Assembly (NCBI GenBank): GCA_963402885.1
Contig: OY727099.1
Location: 22,215,001-22,279,000, forward strand
Length of the DNA stretch: 64,000 nucleotides
Direction: 5' to 3'
From: Antedon bifida
Taxonomy: Eukaryota; Echinodermata; Crinoidea; Comatulida; Antedonidae
In this document: positions 1-13,031 of the stretch, one piece after another
Position numbering within the stretch: position 1 is the stretch's first letter
How the letters are laid out: the number at the start of each line of letters is the position of its first letter
Position numbers and translations under genes: made by a program
Notes under the pieces: generated by a model
Told to the model about the DNA's origin: nothing
Seen by the model: the letters and a program-made list of their open reading frames with translations, nothing else
Database searches by the model: none

Positions 1-691
1 CTGTAAATAAACAAACAAAATTATCATTTTTATTTTTTTTACATAAAAATGGAACTAAAATAAATGGCAATATTATTATTTAAATTTTTACAACTTTTCC
101 ACACAATTCCATCATCCGACCAAGGTAGTGAAATGTCGCTATTATGTCTATTAATTATTAACAAGTAAGACTGGATTTATTATTTTATACTCTTAATACT
201 CTACATAGATGAATGACAATATCCATACCCATAAAAATAATTTGATATTATCATTGTAAGCATCGTTATCATTGTTATCATCATTATCATCAATATCATT
301 GTTATCATCAATATCATTGTTATCATCATTATTATTGTTATCGTTGTTATCATCATTATTATTGTTATCATCATTATCATTGTTATCATCATTATCATTG
401 TTATCATCATTATCAATATCATTGTTATCATCATTATCAATATAATTGTTATCATCATTATCATCATCATTATCATTGTTACCATCATTATCATTCATCA
501 TCATCATCGTTCATTATTATCATCGTTCATTATTATTATGATCGCATACAAACTATCATTATCATTATTACACTTAATCACAATTACTTTTTACCATTAT
601 GTATTAAAATAAATAAAAACTATTCATTCATTATCTTCATTCTCATCAGTATCACTATCAATGTATCATTATTAGTAAATAATTAACGTAC
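1..691. repeat. Low-complexity trinucleotide tract (ATT/ATC)
   Basis: About 240-650 is an imperfect tandem of tatcattgt/tatcatcat words. It creates long open frames of Asn/Asp or Met/Ile repeats on the minus strand, which are not genes. No exon of the TBC1D9-like gene is visible to the left of 692. Confidence 0.85.
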
Positions 692-3600
692 AATTTACTA
701 ATTTTTCATCTTCAGACAATGTGAACAGCTTCCTCCATTTTTCACATGCTGACTTGAAAGATTTGCTGTCTTCGTCTGAAAAAAATGAGTTAAATTATTT
801 TAACAATTGCCTACTGCTCAAGAACAACATGTGGACCAAAGACCCAAAAGAATAGTGGGAAACACTTAAAAAAAATATAATCTACAGGAATAATATAACT
901 GAACATACATAAAACAATAAATTCTTATTCATAATAAAGAAGATAACAATAACATTCTCATGGACTAATTAAAATGTGTGGTTATTTGTACTTCATTAAT
1001 TAGGTTTATTAATCAGCTGAACCATACTCCAGCCACTGAACTATTGATTCTATATCCAATGTACTGTAAGGTTAGGGATGAACATGTTACAATTATTTAT
1101 CCGTGTGTACCGCACTACAGCGTGGTAGCTACATTATGAAGGTCACATTTCATTAATGAGGTGTTTGTAGTCGTGCTCAATGAAGCCTATAAGACTAAAA
1201 CGTGAAGTTATGTTTACATTTCTTAATTAGTTCTAAATATTAATGAAGTAACAAAATAAATTATGATGATGCGAATGAGATGTCAAGGCTTAAGCTCTGT
1301 CTAAACTATCAAACTTTGTGACAACAAAATGTGATGTGTCCATATATGGACATGATGATGTCATATCACCATATTTGGGTATATCACTACCATATTTAGG
1401 CACATCATACCTATTGTACACATGACAGATATCACAAAGCAACTGTAATTATGTACAATGGTAAAATACTGATCTGCTGATTAGTACTGGAAACTGTGGG
1501 AAATAGATATCTTAGGTTCTGTCAAAAAAGTGTGATGTGCCCAAACATGGTAGTGATATGCCCAAATATGGTAGTGATATGACATCATCATGTCCATATA
1601 TGGGCACATCACATTTTTTGTCACATAAAGTTTGATAATATAGACAGAGCTTTAAGATTTATCAATCTATTCATAGTGCGCAGAAACTGGGGGTCAGGAA
1701 GGTCAATTAACAGCCCAAAAAAAATAATTATCGGATATCAACATCAGCCTTTATGATTCCCAAACATTTTCGCAATAATTTTGACCCCTTACCCCAAATC
1801 ATTTTTCATGCCCACAAATCTATTTACAGGTCTTCAATTACTTTATAGCAATAAGTCTAATAATTTCTTTGATAACGTTACTTGAAAAACTAATCATTAT
1901 AACCTTTGTATAAATCCCACCATTGATCTTATAATCTGAAGTTATAAAGCCCAGCAACGTTTATTTAAAAAACAAAGGTGAAAACATTTGCAAGTAAGTT
2001 TTGCATGAATATTTCATTTAAAACCATAATAATTAATAATAATATACATTAATATTAATAGTGGTGTCCAGGGATGTTAATAGGGATGTCCAGGGATGTT
2101 AATAGGGGTGTTTAGGGATGTTAATACTGTAGCGGTGTCCAGGGATGTTAATAGGGGTGTCCAAGGATGTTAATACTGTAGGGGTGTCTTTGGATGTTAA
2201 TACTGTAGGGATGTCCAGGGATGTTAATATGGATGTCCAGGGATGTTAATAGGGATGTCCAGGGATGTTAATACGTAGGGTGTCCAGGGATGTTAATAGT
2301 GATGTCCAGAGATGTTAATAGGGGTGTCCAGGGGTATTAATAGGGGTGACCAGGGGTGATAATAGGGGTGTCCCTCTGAATAGATAATAGCATGTAAAAC
2401 TGAAAGTAGTTATTAATAAAGCAAGTTTCATTCTTAGACAAATACAGTAGGCCTACTTCCTTCATTCTAATGTATAGACTTTCCTGATAGTGATACTTAG
2501 GTAAATTTATGAAACATGCTTAGCAAAAAAAATCATTGTAACTTATGTTTTTAATTCAAATGATTTTGCAAGTCAGCTTTCAAAATAACTTAAGCAAAAT
2601 ATTGTTTGATGTACATTTTTTATAAGTAATTAACCTTAAATCGCAAAGTCCACATTTATAAGATAAAAAGAACTGTTTTGATTAATAAAACCTCAGATTT
2701 CACTAAAGTGTTAAGTAACTATCTTGATTTAAGCGAAAAGATTAATAGGCCTAACTATAAATGCCAATGAATTGACTGACAGCCTACCGGTATACAATAA
2801 TTTATATTTTAATCACTAATATACTAATAAAAATATTACAAGTAGATTAGAAGTAAATAATAATTTATTTAATGATATAGCCCAATTAGTCTAAACCCTA
2901 CAACAGCTGGTGGGTGACAGTACTAAATTATTAAAATTATAACAATCACAGAATTGCATACTCTAACACAAAATACAATAGCAAAGATGACAACCTTGCC
3001 TATAAATACAAAAACAACATTGCATAACTTACTTATCTCCTTCTTAATCTTAAACAGAGGCATATTTATATTCCTTTATCAATCAAACACGATATCATAC
3101 TAAAATCCTTGACAAATTAATGCACAGCACATAAATGTCAACAATATGGTTTTACTGGCGTGATGACGACACTTTTAATTTATCCTATTGTGCGACGAAA
3201 TAATGAATGGGAGTTTTTTCCCATTGTCTTCATTAACGTTCCAGCAGTATAACACTCAGGTGAGAATATAAACAGGCTTCAAACCCAGCTGAACAATATT
3301 GATTTTGATTATTGAGGCAGGTAAAAAAATATGGATCATTCCATTCATAGACAGGGGTGTACAGTTAGCGAGTAGGAATATCATAATTATGTGATGACAG
3401 ATTATGTTAAGCTGATATTAAGTAGCAGAGTAAGTGAATTGAAAAGCAGTAAATATACAATTATGATGATATAGCAGATCAATAATATAGGCTAATAATA
3501 ATATTATTTATTATCATAGAAATAAAATAAATAAATAATAAATAACAACGAAAATAAAAATTGAGGACTATACTGAAACTTTGTATTAAATAATATATAA

Positions 3601-6600
3601 TTTAAATTATTATACAGTAGTAAACTTTGATAGCTTAGCCTGGATAATAAATTATAAATATCATATTTGTCCATATGCTGCTATATTATAATCTTCTCTA
3701 ATTGTAATTTTGCAATTATTAAATATAATTCATCTTTCCTTTGTATGCTTTACAGGTAGGAGTGGGCCAACCCAGCTCACCCTAAATTTTAGAAGACTTT
3801 ATGCATGGCAAGTATAAGAAAAGAAGTGTAGACATACTCTTATAGAATCATATAGTGTGGACAGACATTGCATCCATAGAAAAATATCTACTAAGTGTGA
3901 ACAGACACTGTATCCATAGAAACATACTAAGTATAGACAGAGTGTATATTAGAAATATCTAAAGTATGGATAGACAATGTATCTAATAAATATCTAATAC
4001 CTGTGAACAGACACTGTATATACAGTAGAAACATATCTACTAAATGTGAACAGACATATCTATAGAAACATATGATCTACTAAGTGTGAACAAGCACTGC
4101 TATAGAAACATATTATAGAATCATAAGCGTGTGCATATACTATTTTCATAGAAAAATATCTATAAGTGTGGACAGACACTGTATCCATAGACAAACATCT
4201 ACTAAGTGTGGACAGACAATATATTCATGGAAACATCTACTAAAGTGTGGACAGACACTGTATCCATAGACAAACATCTACTAGGTGTGGACAGATATTG
4301 TATCTATAGAAACAACTACTATTAAGTGTGGACACTAAACTCATTACATCTTTTTTCAACTGGTTCTCTTTAAATTTCAAATGCATTTCATAAAAATTCA
4401 TATCAATAATTATCTCATAATTTTGATTGGAAAGTTATCACTCACAAGCTGATGAAAGTAATAAATGACATTTTTGAAATAATTCAATTTTTTAATGCCC
4501 ACGGTTTGACGTTAATCACGAGAGGGTTGTAGAAAGCTAAGTGGATTTTGAATCGCATACATATTATTAATACGGTCATTAGGAATTCTAGACTATTAAC
4601 TTTCAATTGTTCGGGGCATTCGTTCGTTCTTTTCCTATCCTTAATAGCCAATATATATATTCTTCAAAGATAATATTGTCCAAGTGAAAAAAATAATTGT
4701 TTACATTTTTGTGTTTAATATGCCATTTTAATGTAAAAATTGGATATATTTTTTTTTTAAATTTGTTTACTGAAAAAAAAATTTACCTGAAAAAACTATA
4801 ATTTAATGTAAAAAAAAATAGTACAATTGTTTGTCAGTGTTTTTTTGGTTTAAATGAATTGTTTATTTTGTCTTTTTATAATAGAACATTTTTAACATAA
4901 TTTTTGTTGTTTTTTTATTGAAGTGAATAACTTCCATAGAAAGTCTAATTTTTATTAATCTTCATTTTTCATATTTTTTGGGGACAATACAACAACCCTT
5001 TCACCAGTATTATTTTAGACCAAACAATGCTGCTGTATATGATCTGTTTTATGTGTATTATTTTAAACGTCTAAACACATATATACTGTTGTCTTTTATG
5101 CTTGATTTTAATATTGAACAACGTTTGGTTTTACAATGGTACAAACCGCTTGGTGAAAATACTGTAGAACATTTCATCTTTCACCGAATGAAAATATACA
5201 AAAAAAACATTTGTAATTCGTTTTGGTTTATGTGTATAAAAACATCTAAAATAATTTGCATATAACAAAAACTGCACCTTTAAAGCTACACGGGTTCAAT
5301 GGAGCATTTATTGAATATCATGTGACCCACAATCCTCCAATCAAATGGTAAGGATCTAGTAAAGGTGTTATATAACATAGATTATCCATAAGCAATATAT
5401 ATCTACCTTCTCTGAGTCCTTCGTCTGTATCGAGGGTTTCAATGTTAGCCACTAAGCTTTCAATTTTACACTTAACATAATTTGTCACATCTTCATCGGT
5501 GTCAAATGCACCTGAAAAAAGTAATAAGAGAAATATCATTAATAAATAAACATGAAGGAGAGAAAAAAAAATGAAAATATCATGGTTCGAAATTCATCCA
5601 AGCAAACTAGTAATTTGCTAGGCAAGTTGAAAATGTAAAAACTAGCTACATGTGCTTACTTGCTAGTTAAGCTAGATTGACACTAGGAAACAACGCATGA
5701 AAGTTGACCAATGACAAAGTGACAGTTTAGATAGTCTAATGCTTGTGATTGGTCAAATTACTTGCATTGCTTTTAGTCCCTTGTGCGTTGCGTCCTAGTA
5801 GGAACAACCTTTTTCGTGGTTCCCACTAGGACGTAACGCAAGGAGGTAAACGCAACACAAGCGTGTTGACCAATGACAAGCAACAGTTCGAATAATCCAT
5901 CGCTTGTGATTGGTCAAATCACTTACGCTGCGTTATGTCCTTGTGTTGTGTCTCTAGTGGGAATCAAACATAAAACACTAATACGCTTGTATTGCAGCAT
6001 GTTGAGAGAATGTAGTGTATATCTTATTATATATACTGTAGTGTACTTATAAGTAAAATTGACATCGGCGTAGTAGCCCTAAATCAAAACATCCAACCAA
6101 TAACAATATAACATACAGTATACACGGACTGCTATTAGATGTCCCTTTGAATAATGTATACTGTAATTGCAAGCTCCGTCACCACTATCAAACTTAATGC
6201 GAACAAAAATGTGATGTGCCCATATACTCACCCAAGAAAGATTTGACTAAAACGGTACACATGTCTTCTCCGTCAGTAGAACTCCTATCTGACGCAAACC
6301 ACATCGTACAGTAAGCAATACCTATTGTACTATCACACAATCGTCTACCTTTATAATACACTTTCTTCGCTATAACAATTAAAAATACATCAAACCTAAC
6401 ACTATCCAATGCAAAGCATTGAATAATTAGTGAGTTCTTATCCCACAAAAGCCTTTAAGTAGAACACAAAATTGTCGTTACCTTGCCAACAATTTAAATT
6501 TCAAAATTTAATGAAGGGAATACACATATCTCCCTGATCTAATTAGATAAATAAATAATGAGGTTTTTTTTACCTAGGGTGATCATAATATTCTGTTCCA

Positions 6601-9600
6601 GCCACTCCCATTGTTCGTGGATGTCTCGCTTGTTCATTGCTGCCGCTACAGCTACGGAAATAATATTTTGATGATTAATAAATTTAATTTGGCTATAGTA
6701 GTTTTTTAAACTAAAAAAAAAGAAGAAAAACTCAAGAATTACATCAAGAAATTTAACAATTAGAATACATCAATAAATTCAACAATTACAATTTACATCA
6801 AGGAATTCAACAATTACATCAAGCAATTAAACAATTACATCAAGAAATTCAACAATTACAATTACGAAATTCAACAATTACATCAAGAAATTCAACAATT
6901 ACATTAAGAAATTCTAACAATTACATTAAGAAATTCAACAATTACATCAAGAAATTCAACAATTACATTAAGAAATTCAACAATTACATCAAGAAATTCA
7001 ACAATTACATCAAGAAATTCTAACAATTACATTAAGAAATTCTAACAATTACATTAAGAAATTCTAACAATTACATCAAGAAATTCTAACAATTACATCA
7101 AGAAATTCAACAATTACATAAAGAAATTCAACAAATTGCAAATAATATTATGATGTCTAAAATTATTGATCGATTGTTTAAAAAAATATTTTATGGAAAA
7201 AATTTATGGAGACTATCTGGAGTAATCATCTTTTTATGATTTGAAACATGTAATTAAATAAATAATCTACATTGACTGTGAATATCTCATTAATGTTATA
7301 CTGTAATGTACTTTTTTTTAATAATAATAATAATGGTGGTAACAAATATTTATGTACAAATTAATGGTTTGTTGAAAATGTTAACCTGATAAACTTTGAA
7401 CTTGTTGTCATCAAGAACCATAAAACTCTGTCTACACTAGCAAACATGTGAACAAAGTGTGATGTGCCCAAATAAGGTAGTGATATGCCCAAATATTGTA
7501 GTGATATGACATCATCATGTTGATATGAGCACATCACATTTTTTGTCACATAGTTTGATAGTGTAGACAGAGCTTAACATATAAATGTGTGTATACAGTA
7601 TAGTTCAAGCCCTCCTTTGGGACACCCCTATTAAGAGACACTTTGTCCAGAAGATGTCCCCTTAATAGAGGTTCTACTGTATGTGTACACCAAACAAACA
7701 AGAGTTTGAACTAAGTCCTTACTGTAGCTAACTTCTGAATTTGGCGTTTGGTGAAGGATTCTATATGGCGCTGGTTTAGTGTCAAGAACCGTATCCAAGG
7801 TGCCAATAAATAACGACGTCAAACCACCACCGCCGTGACCCTTGCGCCGCTGCATCACGAAGAATGGATTTGCTCGTTCTGTTATCCTAAAATTTATAAA
7901 TAATAATAATATAATTATAATATTAATATGGATATATGTAATAATACTGAATAGCTTTATTTGTCCATTATCATATAAAATAATAATAATAGAAAGTCTT
8001 CTTAAAGATTGGCAAGTACTGTATATATTAGTACAATTAAAAACAGATATAATTCTAAACTATAAAAAACATTAAAAAATAGAATACACACACATTATTG
8101 CACAAAAACTTAAGTTTAAAAAGTATATTTTTGGAAGTTAAAAGTTAAAATACGATAAAAAGCATACTGTAAAACGCTTAAAAAGTCATAAAATGTCGTA
8201 CCCTTAATTTCTTTATATTTTTTTTTTCAAATATTTTTAATACAAACACCTTATTTAAGATGACTCTAGTAGTATTTAACTACAATCGATTTAACTACAA
8301 TCGATTTTAAACCTATGAATACTATAAACATTTGAACTATTGTAGAAGGCAATGTATTACAATAACATCAATAAACTTCACATGAATATTAAAATGAATA
8401 AATTTATTTTTTAAAACACATAGTTTCATCAAATGAATTTTATAAACAGCGTTTGTGCATTTCTTTATACAAATTTATGTGACATTTGAACATTATCCTC
8501 CATCAAAATGTGATGTGCCCATATATGGACATGATGACGTCATATCACTACCATATTTGGGCCCATCACACTTTTTTGTCAACTAGTTTGATAGTGTAGA
8601 CAGAGCTTTATTATGCTAAAATGACTGGGAAACTTGTGACAACAAAATGTGATGTGCCCACATATATGGAAATGATGTCATATCACTACCATATTTGGGC
8701 ATATCATTACCATATTTGGTCACATCACACTTTTTTTGTCATCTAGTTTGATAGTGTAGACAGAGCTTTAGGGTGCTAAAATGAATGGGAAGGTTAATGT
8801 GACATTTGAACGTTATCCATCCTAGATACAATAGTGCAGTGGCCAAAATGGCATTGTGAAGATTATTTAATAAAGAACGAAACGTTGAATCATGACTTTT
8901 AGGAAATTCTGATTTAGGGAGAGTTAATTGATTCATGAAAAACATTTTGTTTTCTTCAGATACATAGTGTATGAGGCTCATTTACATATTAATAATAATA
9001 CTATTATTTTAATACTATCTGCACTTTATAAATTACAAATTAGACAATAGGTTTATTATGCATGAGTGCATTATTAGGGGCATAATCCTACAATCCCCAC
9101 AAAACAGGAATTAATTATAATAATAACCATTATAGAGGTACCCTATAGAATATTGAACAATAACCTTTAAAAGCGAAAAGAAATTGAAATGCAATTTCAC
9201 TTTTATTGTCTTCATTGTAAAAAAAAATACAATCTTGTTATTTTTTAGATTTACGTCCGGGTTTTGAATTATATTTTTTATGGATACAAATGTGTGGCCA
9301 GAGTTTGAATAGCCGTAATGTTATAGATAGATATCTTGCGACGTGCACTGGAATAAGCGCACACGAAAGTCATGCTTGAATGACCCTATACTGAAACACC
9401 AGTAATAAAGTGCAGAAGCGCCACACTTCGATAAGCGCCACACTTGGATGAGCCCAAAAGTTGGATAAGCGCAAAAGTTGGATAAGCAGCACACTTAAAT
9501 TATAAGCACGCCACACTTGGAAAAGTGCCACACTTAGATAATTGTAAGCGCCACACTTGGATAAGCACAACACTCGTATAAGCGTAACACTTAAATAAAG

Positions 9601-9998
9601 CACTAAAAATGGTAGCTTGTTGGATAATATTTTAATATAAAAGTGCCATACTTTAAATAATAAGCGACACTGTTATTTAAAAATAAAAAAACGATTTTCT
9701 TTACCATATTAATTATTATTAGGTTTTTAAACTAGCTAACCGATCTATTGGATGGCCATAGGCCTAGGCTGGAAAAAGGTTAAATCAAAGCCAACTCCTC
9801 CTGAACAAATTCCCATCGACCTGTAACTTTTTTTTCCAGCCAAATAAATAGGGCTGGCCTAGGCCTAGACAGTTGTCAGACAATAGCTTCGCAGATAGGC
9901 CTAAATATTCTATCTATGATACAAATATATGGTTATAAAATGTGCAAACGTTACCATAGAGCATTGGCAATAAGAACCTCTTCAAGTCGGACCCACAT
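692..9998 (-). CDS. TBC1D9: TBC1D9-family Rab GTPase-activating protein, 5' part (partial gene)
   Basis: Coding exons in transcript order are 9955-9998, 7723-7886, 6574-6651, 5407-5511 and 692-775, each with AG/GT borders and matching phases (2,1,1,1,1). Together they give 158 codons plus one base. The protein opens [15 protein letters not shown], continues [20 protein letters not shown], then a [18 protein letters not shown] stretch, [11 protein letters not shown] and a KFxxxFxxxEDEKLVN-like end. This is the N-terminal and first GRAM-domain region of the TBC1D8/TBC1D9 group, whose vertebrate members begin MWxxPEEVLLANALW. The ITERANP and QRRKGH words favour TBC1D9 over TBC1D8. The family stimulates GTP hydrolysis by Rab proteins on membranes through a TBC domain, which must lie beyond position 1. 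The start is the family start; the frame stays open about 260 nt further upstream to 10259, read here as 5' UTR. Introns of 1.1-4.6 kb carry minisatellites and MITEs. Confidence 0.87.
1292..1653. mobile_element. MITE family A, composite of two opposed copies
   Basis: It starts aagctctgtctaaactatca and ends with the inverse, tagacagagcttt. Between them are a forward half (gatgtgtccatatatggaca) and an inverted half (gtgatatgacatcatcatg) separated by unrelated sequence. Probably two insertions or a dimer. Confidence 0.75.
2062..2372. repeat. Minisatellite, unit about 20-30 bp
   Basis: About 13 imperfect copies of a unit containing gtccagggatgttaatag, with variable spacers. It lies in the last visible TBC1D9 intron. 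Confidence 0.85.
3840..4335. repeat. Minisatellite, unit about 38 bp
   Basis: Imperfect copies of a unit containing gtgtggacagacactg and tccatagaaacatctact, in the same TBC1D9 intron. The remaining intron sequence from 776 to 5406 is AT-rich and holds one composite MITE (1292-1653). Confidence 0.8.
5675..5966. mobile_element. Two tandem MITE family B copies
   Basis: Palindromic elements at 5675-5806 and 5817-5966 with outer ends related to ggttcccactaggacgta and an inner acaagcgatg...cgcttgtgattggtca palindrome. In TBC1D9 intron 3. Confidence 0.75.
6746..7138. repeat. Minisatellite, unit about 20-21 bp
   Basis: Roughly 18 copies of caacaattacatcaagaaat, in the TBC1D9 intron between exons 2 and 3. 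Confidence 0.88.
7424..7575. mobile_element. MITE family A
   Basis: Termini aactctgtctacactagcaa and gatagtgtagacagagctt are inverted. The core gatgtgcccaaataaggta and atgacatcatcatg is shared with the other copies. It lies in the TBC1D9 intron 2. Confidence 0.85.
8505..8769. mobile_element. Two tandem MITE family A copies, left ends truncated
   Basis: Copies at about 8505-8609 and 8633-8769 both end gatagtgtagacagagcttt and share the flank gctaaaatgactggga, so insertion and flank were duplicated together. In TBC1D9 intron 1. Confidence 0.8.
9404..9602. repeat. Minisatellite, unit about 17 bp
   Basis: Imperfect copies of cgccacacttggataag in the first TBC1D9 intron, degenerating at both ends. 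It accounts for the open frame on the minus strand here. Confidence 0.75.
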
Positions 9999-11547
9999 TC
10001 TTCTTTTGTATCTTGAAAAACCAAACAAGAAGTTTGTTTTGTCACACAAAAAGAAAAGTATATGAGACCAAAGAATATATTCTTTGATGAGACCCAGAAA
10101 CGTCAGTCGGCTGGCTGGCTCATCATAACAGATTGCATGCGCGAAAAGAGAGGCCACGACAACAACACAGAGTGCGCCCTCTAGACTCCAACAATTTCCT
10201 ACTGACTTGCTGAGCAAGTACCAGTGAGTTTCCAAATTTATTATAAAATAATGGCCCACTAAAGTTTAATAATTATGATAACGTAAAATCAACTCCAAAA
10301 AAGTGAGGCATATTCCAACTCCTTTTGTCCATCTTCAAAACAATTTCCTGAAGATGAACAAATAAAATTCGAATGAATTATTTATTTCGGAGTCCGAATT
10401 AAATCATAGATTTTAATTAGGGACAGACTACTTTGTCACTTTAAAAAGGTGAAAAAAACAAATAGAATAAAATAAAGTAAACGTACGAAAATGAGACATG
10501 GAGAAATTATAGACCCTTTTTGGCAAATCAGTGTTATACCGTACTACGGGAAAACTCGAAAACGGAAAGGAAAACATATCATCATTCCGTGGTTTTAATC
10601 ACTGTGCTTCTGGTTTATCATAAATAAATAAAATTTAAAAAATTTCTATTTTGATAGTGTTAAGGCCTAACGTAAGAACAGCTTTAAGACAATCTTCGGA
10701 ACCGAACAAAATGCTCCCAAATAAGGGAGTGTCTTCTAAATTAAAACTGGTGTCCTGTGTTAAAAGTGGTAAAATTTTCTCCTATTTTTCCTTCGTCGAA
10801 AGTGCTCCCTGAATATTATGGGTTTCCCATGTATTGGGGTGTCGCAAAGGCTGGAGGGGTCATTCTCTGCGGTAGTTACCAAATCAGTGCCATGGTCATA
10901 TCTCAGTGAGTCAAAAAGAAAAGGCTATTATTCACCCTAGTGTAATAAATTGATTTAGAGTATAAAATTGAGGGCGCACTTAGAAACACGAAGAAAACAA
11001 GATGGAGTGTGCAGTGATCATCAATTGAATAGTGGGTGAGTCGAGTACCTTAATAGCATCTTATACTGGTCACTGGAAGCCCAAGCAGAGCCCCATCAGA
11101 GAGACGATTGTAGATATGGATGGAAAAACATGTTGGACAAACCATGCAAGGCAATCTAACGACAGGATACTGAGGTCCGGCGATCAAAGGGTTTATCTGT
11201 GGCTGCGACACGCTCATTTCACGACCCTTAACAGAAATCGCGCGCCGCGGAAACTATATTTTTTACATAGTACAGGACTGTTGGTATTTGTCGCATTCAG
11301 ACATAAGATCAAAGGACTGTTACGAGTTCCTATCTTGGCCAGGCGAGCTCAGTGTCCTGTTGCTAGATTGTCTTGGACACACCGTTGAATCGAAGAAGAC
11401 ACGATGATAACATGTATGATAAACACACTACTGTATAATCACGGAGGTATAATAATAATATTACCTTCATGGTATAATCAAATATTTAAAGTAGTGAGGT
11501 GTGTTCCTATTAATTCCAAAATCCTGGTTCAAATCTTCTATAAAACT

Positions 11548-11696
11548 AAAGCTCTGTCTACATTATCAAACTTTAATGTGACAAAAAAATGTGATGTGCC
11601 CATGGACATGATGATGTCATATCACTACCATATTTAGGCATATCACTACCGTATTTGGGTACATCAAACTACTTTTGATAGTGTAGACAGAGCTTT
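11548..11696. mobile_element. MITE family A
   Basis: Starts aaagctctgtctacattatc and ends gatagtgtagacagagcttt, with the core gatgatgtcatatcacta. Confidence 0.88.
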
Positions 11697-12111
11697 AAAC
11701 AATTGAAACACAAACAAAGCAAACATACTAAATCATCTATTGCATTTTTGATTTCCCATTCACACAAGTCTACATACTAAAGTGTAGTTATAACTCTATG
11801 TGGTGCAAATACAAAAAAAAAATGTGAATACAGAAATTTACCAGAATATTACACCGAAAAAACTAACTAATTAATGCAAATTTATTCAAAATAAGTCTCA
11901 GCAATATCTATAAATATGGTAGGACCCTCCTATTAAGGGGACTTGTTTCCTGAATATTGAATTAAGAAGTTAATTTGGTCCCGGATGTGTCCCTTTAATA
12001 GAGGTTCTACTGTAATATAAAATACCTAGTCTAGTGGAATACAATAACAGAATAAAGTAAGGCTCATTTAAAGTACTGTAAATCAAGCTTTTTAAATCTT
12101 TCAGTAATATT

Positions 12112-12776
12112 GTAGTTACACAACCAGTAATTACATTGGAATTACTTCAGTAAATACATTGCAATTACATTGAAATTACTTCAGTAACCACACTACATTT
12201 ACTTCAGTTAAATACATTGTAATTACTTCAGTAAATACATTACATTTACTTCAGTAAATACATTGCAATTACTTCAGTAATCACATTACATTTACTTCAG
12301 TAATTACAATGCAATTACTTTAGTAATCACATTACATTAATTTCAGTAATTGCATTGCAATTACTTCAGTAATCACATTACATTTACTTTGTAATTACAT
12401 TGCAATTACTTCAGTAATCACATTACATTTACTTCAGTAATTACATTGCAATTACTTCAGTAATTACATTACATTTACTTTGTAATTACATTGCAATTAC
12501 TTCAGTAATCACATTACATTTACTTCAGTAATTACAATGCAATTACTTTAGTAATCACATTACATTAATTTCAGTAATTGCATTGCAATTACTTCAGTAA
12601 TCACATTACATTTACTTTGTAATTACATTGCAATTACTTCAGTAATCACATTACATTTACTTCAGTAATTACATTGCAATTACTTTAGTAATCACAGTAC
12701 ATTAATTTCAGTAATCACATTACATTTACTTTGTAATTACATTGCAATTACTTCAGTAATTACATTTCAATTACCT
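12112..12776. repeat. Minisatellite, unit about 22-24 bp with higher-order structure
   Basis: About 30 copies of ttacttcagtaatcacatta and ttacattgcaa variants alternate, with a higher-order block of roughly 160-190 bp repeated. It lies between the TBC1D9-like gene and the 3' end of the glutaredoxin gene. Confidence 0.88.
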
Positions 12777-13031
12777 CTGTTACTATTATTACTGAAATTA
12801 TACTGCCATATTATTAGTAATTTGTTATCCTCTACAGCAATCAAAAGAAGTCACTACATTTTTAATAAAATCTACCAAGCCAGTGGCTATTTTGTATACA
12901 AAATAGTATGTTTTTAAATGCATTATGGTTATATTATTGGTTTGTATAGTAACATAATTTATGGCCATATGTATATCAAATAATATTTCTCATGAAATTA
13001 TGATAAATACAAAATTAAACATTGTGAATAT

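Larger units (their letters stand above)
10000..13031. other. Intergenic region between the TBC1D9-like and glutaredoxin genes
   Basis: It holds fragments of the tgtcccttaatagagg repeat family (10722-10830, 11925-12016), a GC-richer unassigned block (about 10960-11395), a family A MITE (11548-11696) and the 12.1-12.8 kb minisatellite. No recognisable exon was found. Confidence 0.6.

Noticed and set aside
193-507. Two 97-104 residue open frames of Asn/Asp or Met/Ile repeats
   Set aside because: They are direct translations of the ATT/ATC simple repeat, with no non-repetitive part or splice context.
6194-6448. 84-residue minus frame with possible acceptor and donor
   Set aside because: It contains a plausible exon (about 6230-6375), but it lies between TBC1D9 exons 3 and 4, which join seamlessly to family sequence without it, and part of it is a MITE fragment.
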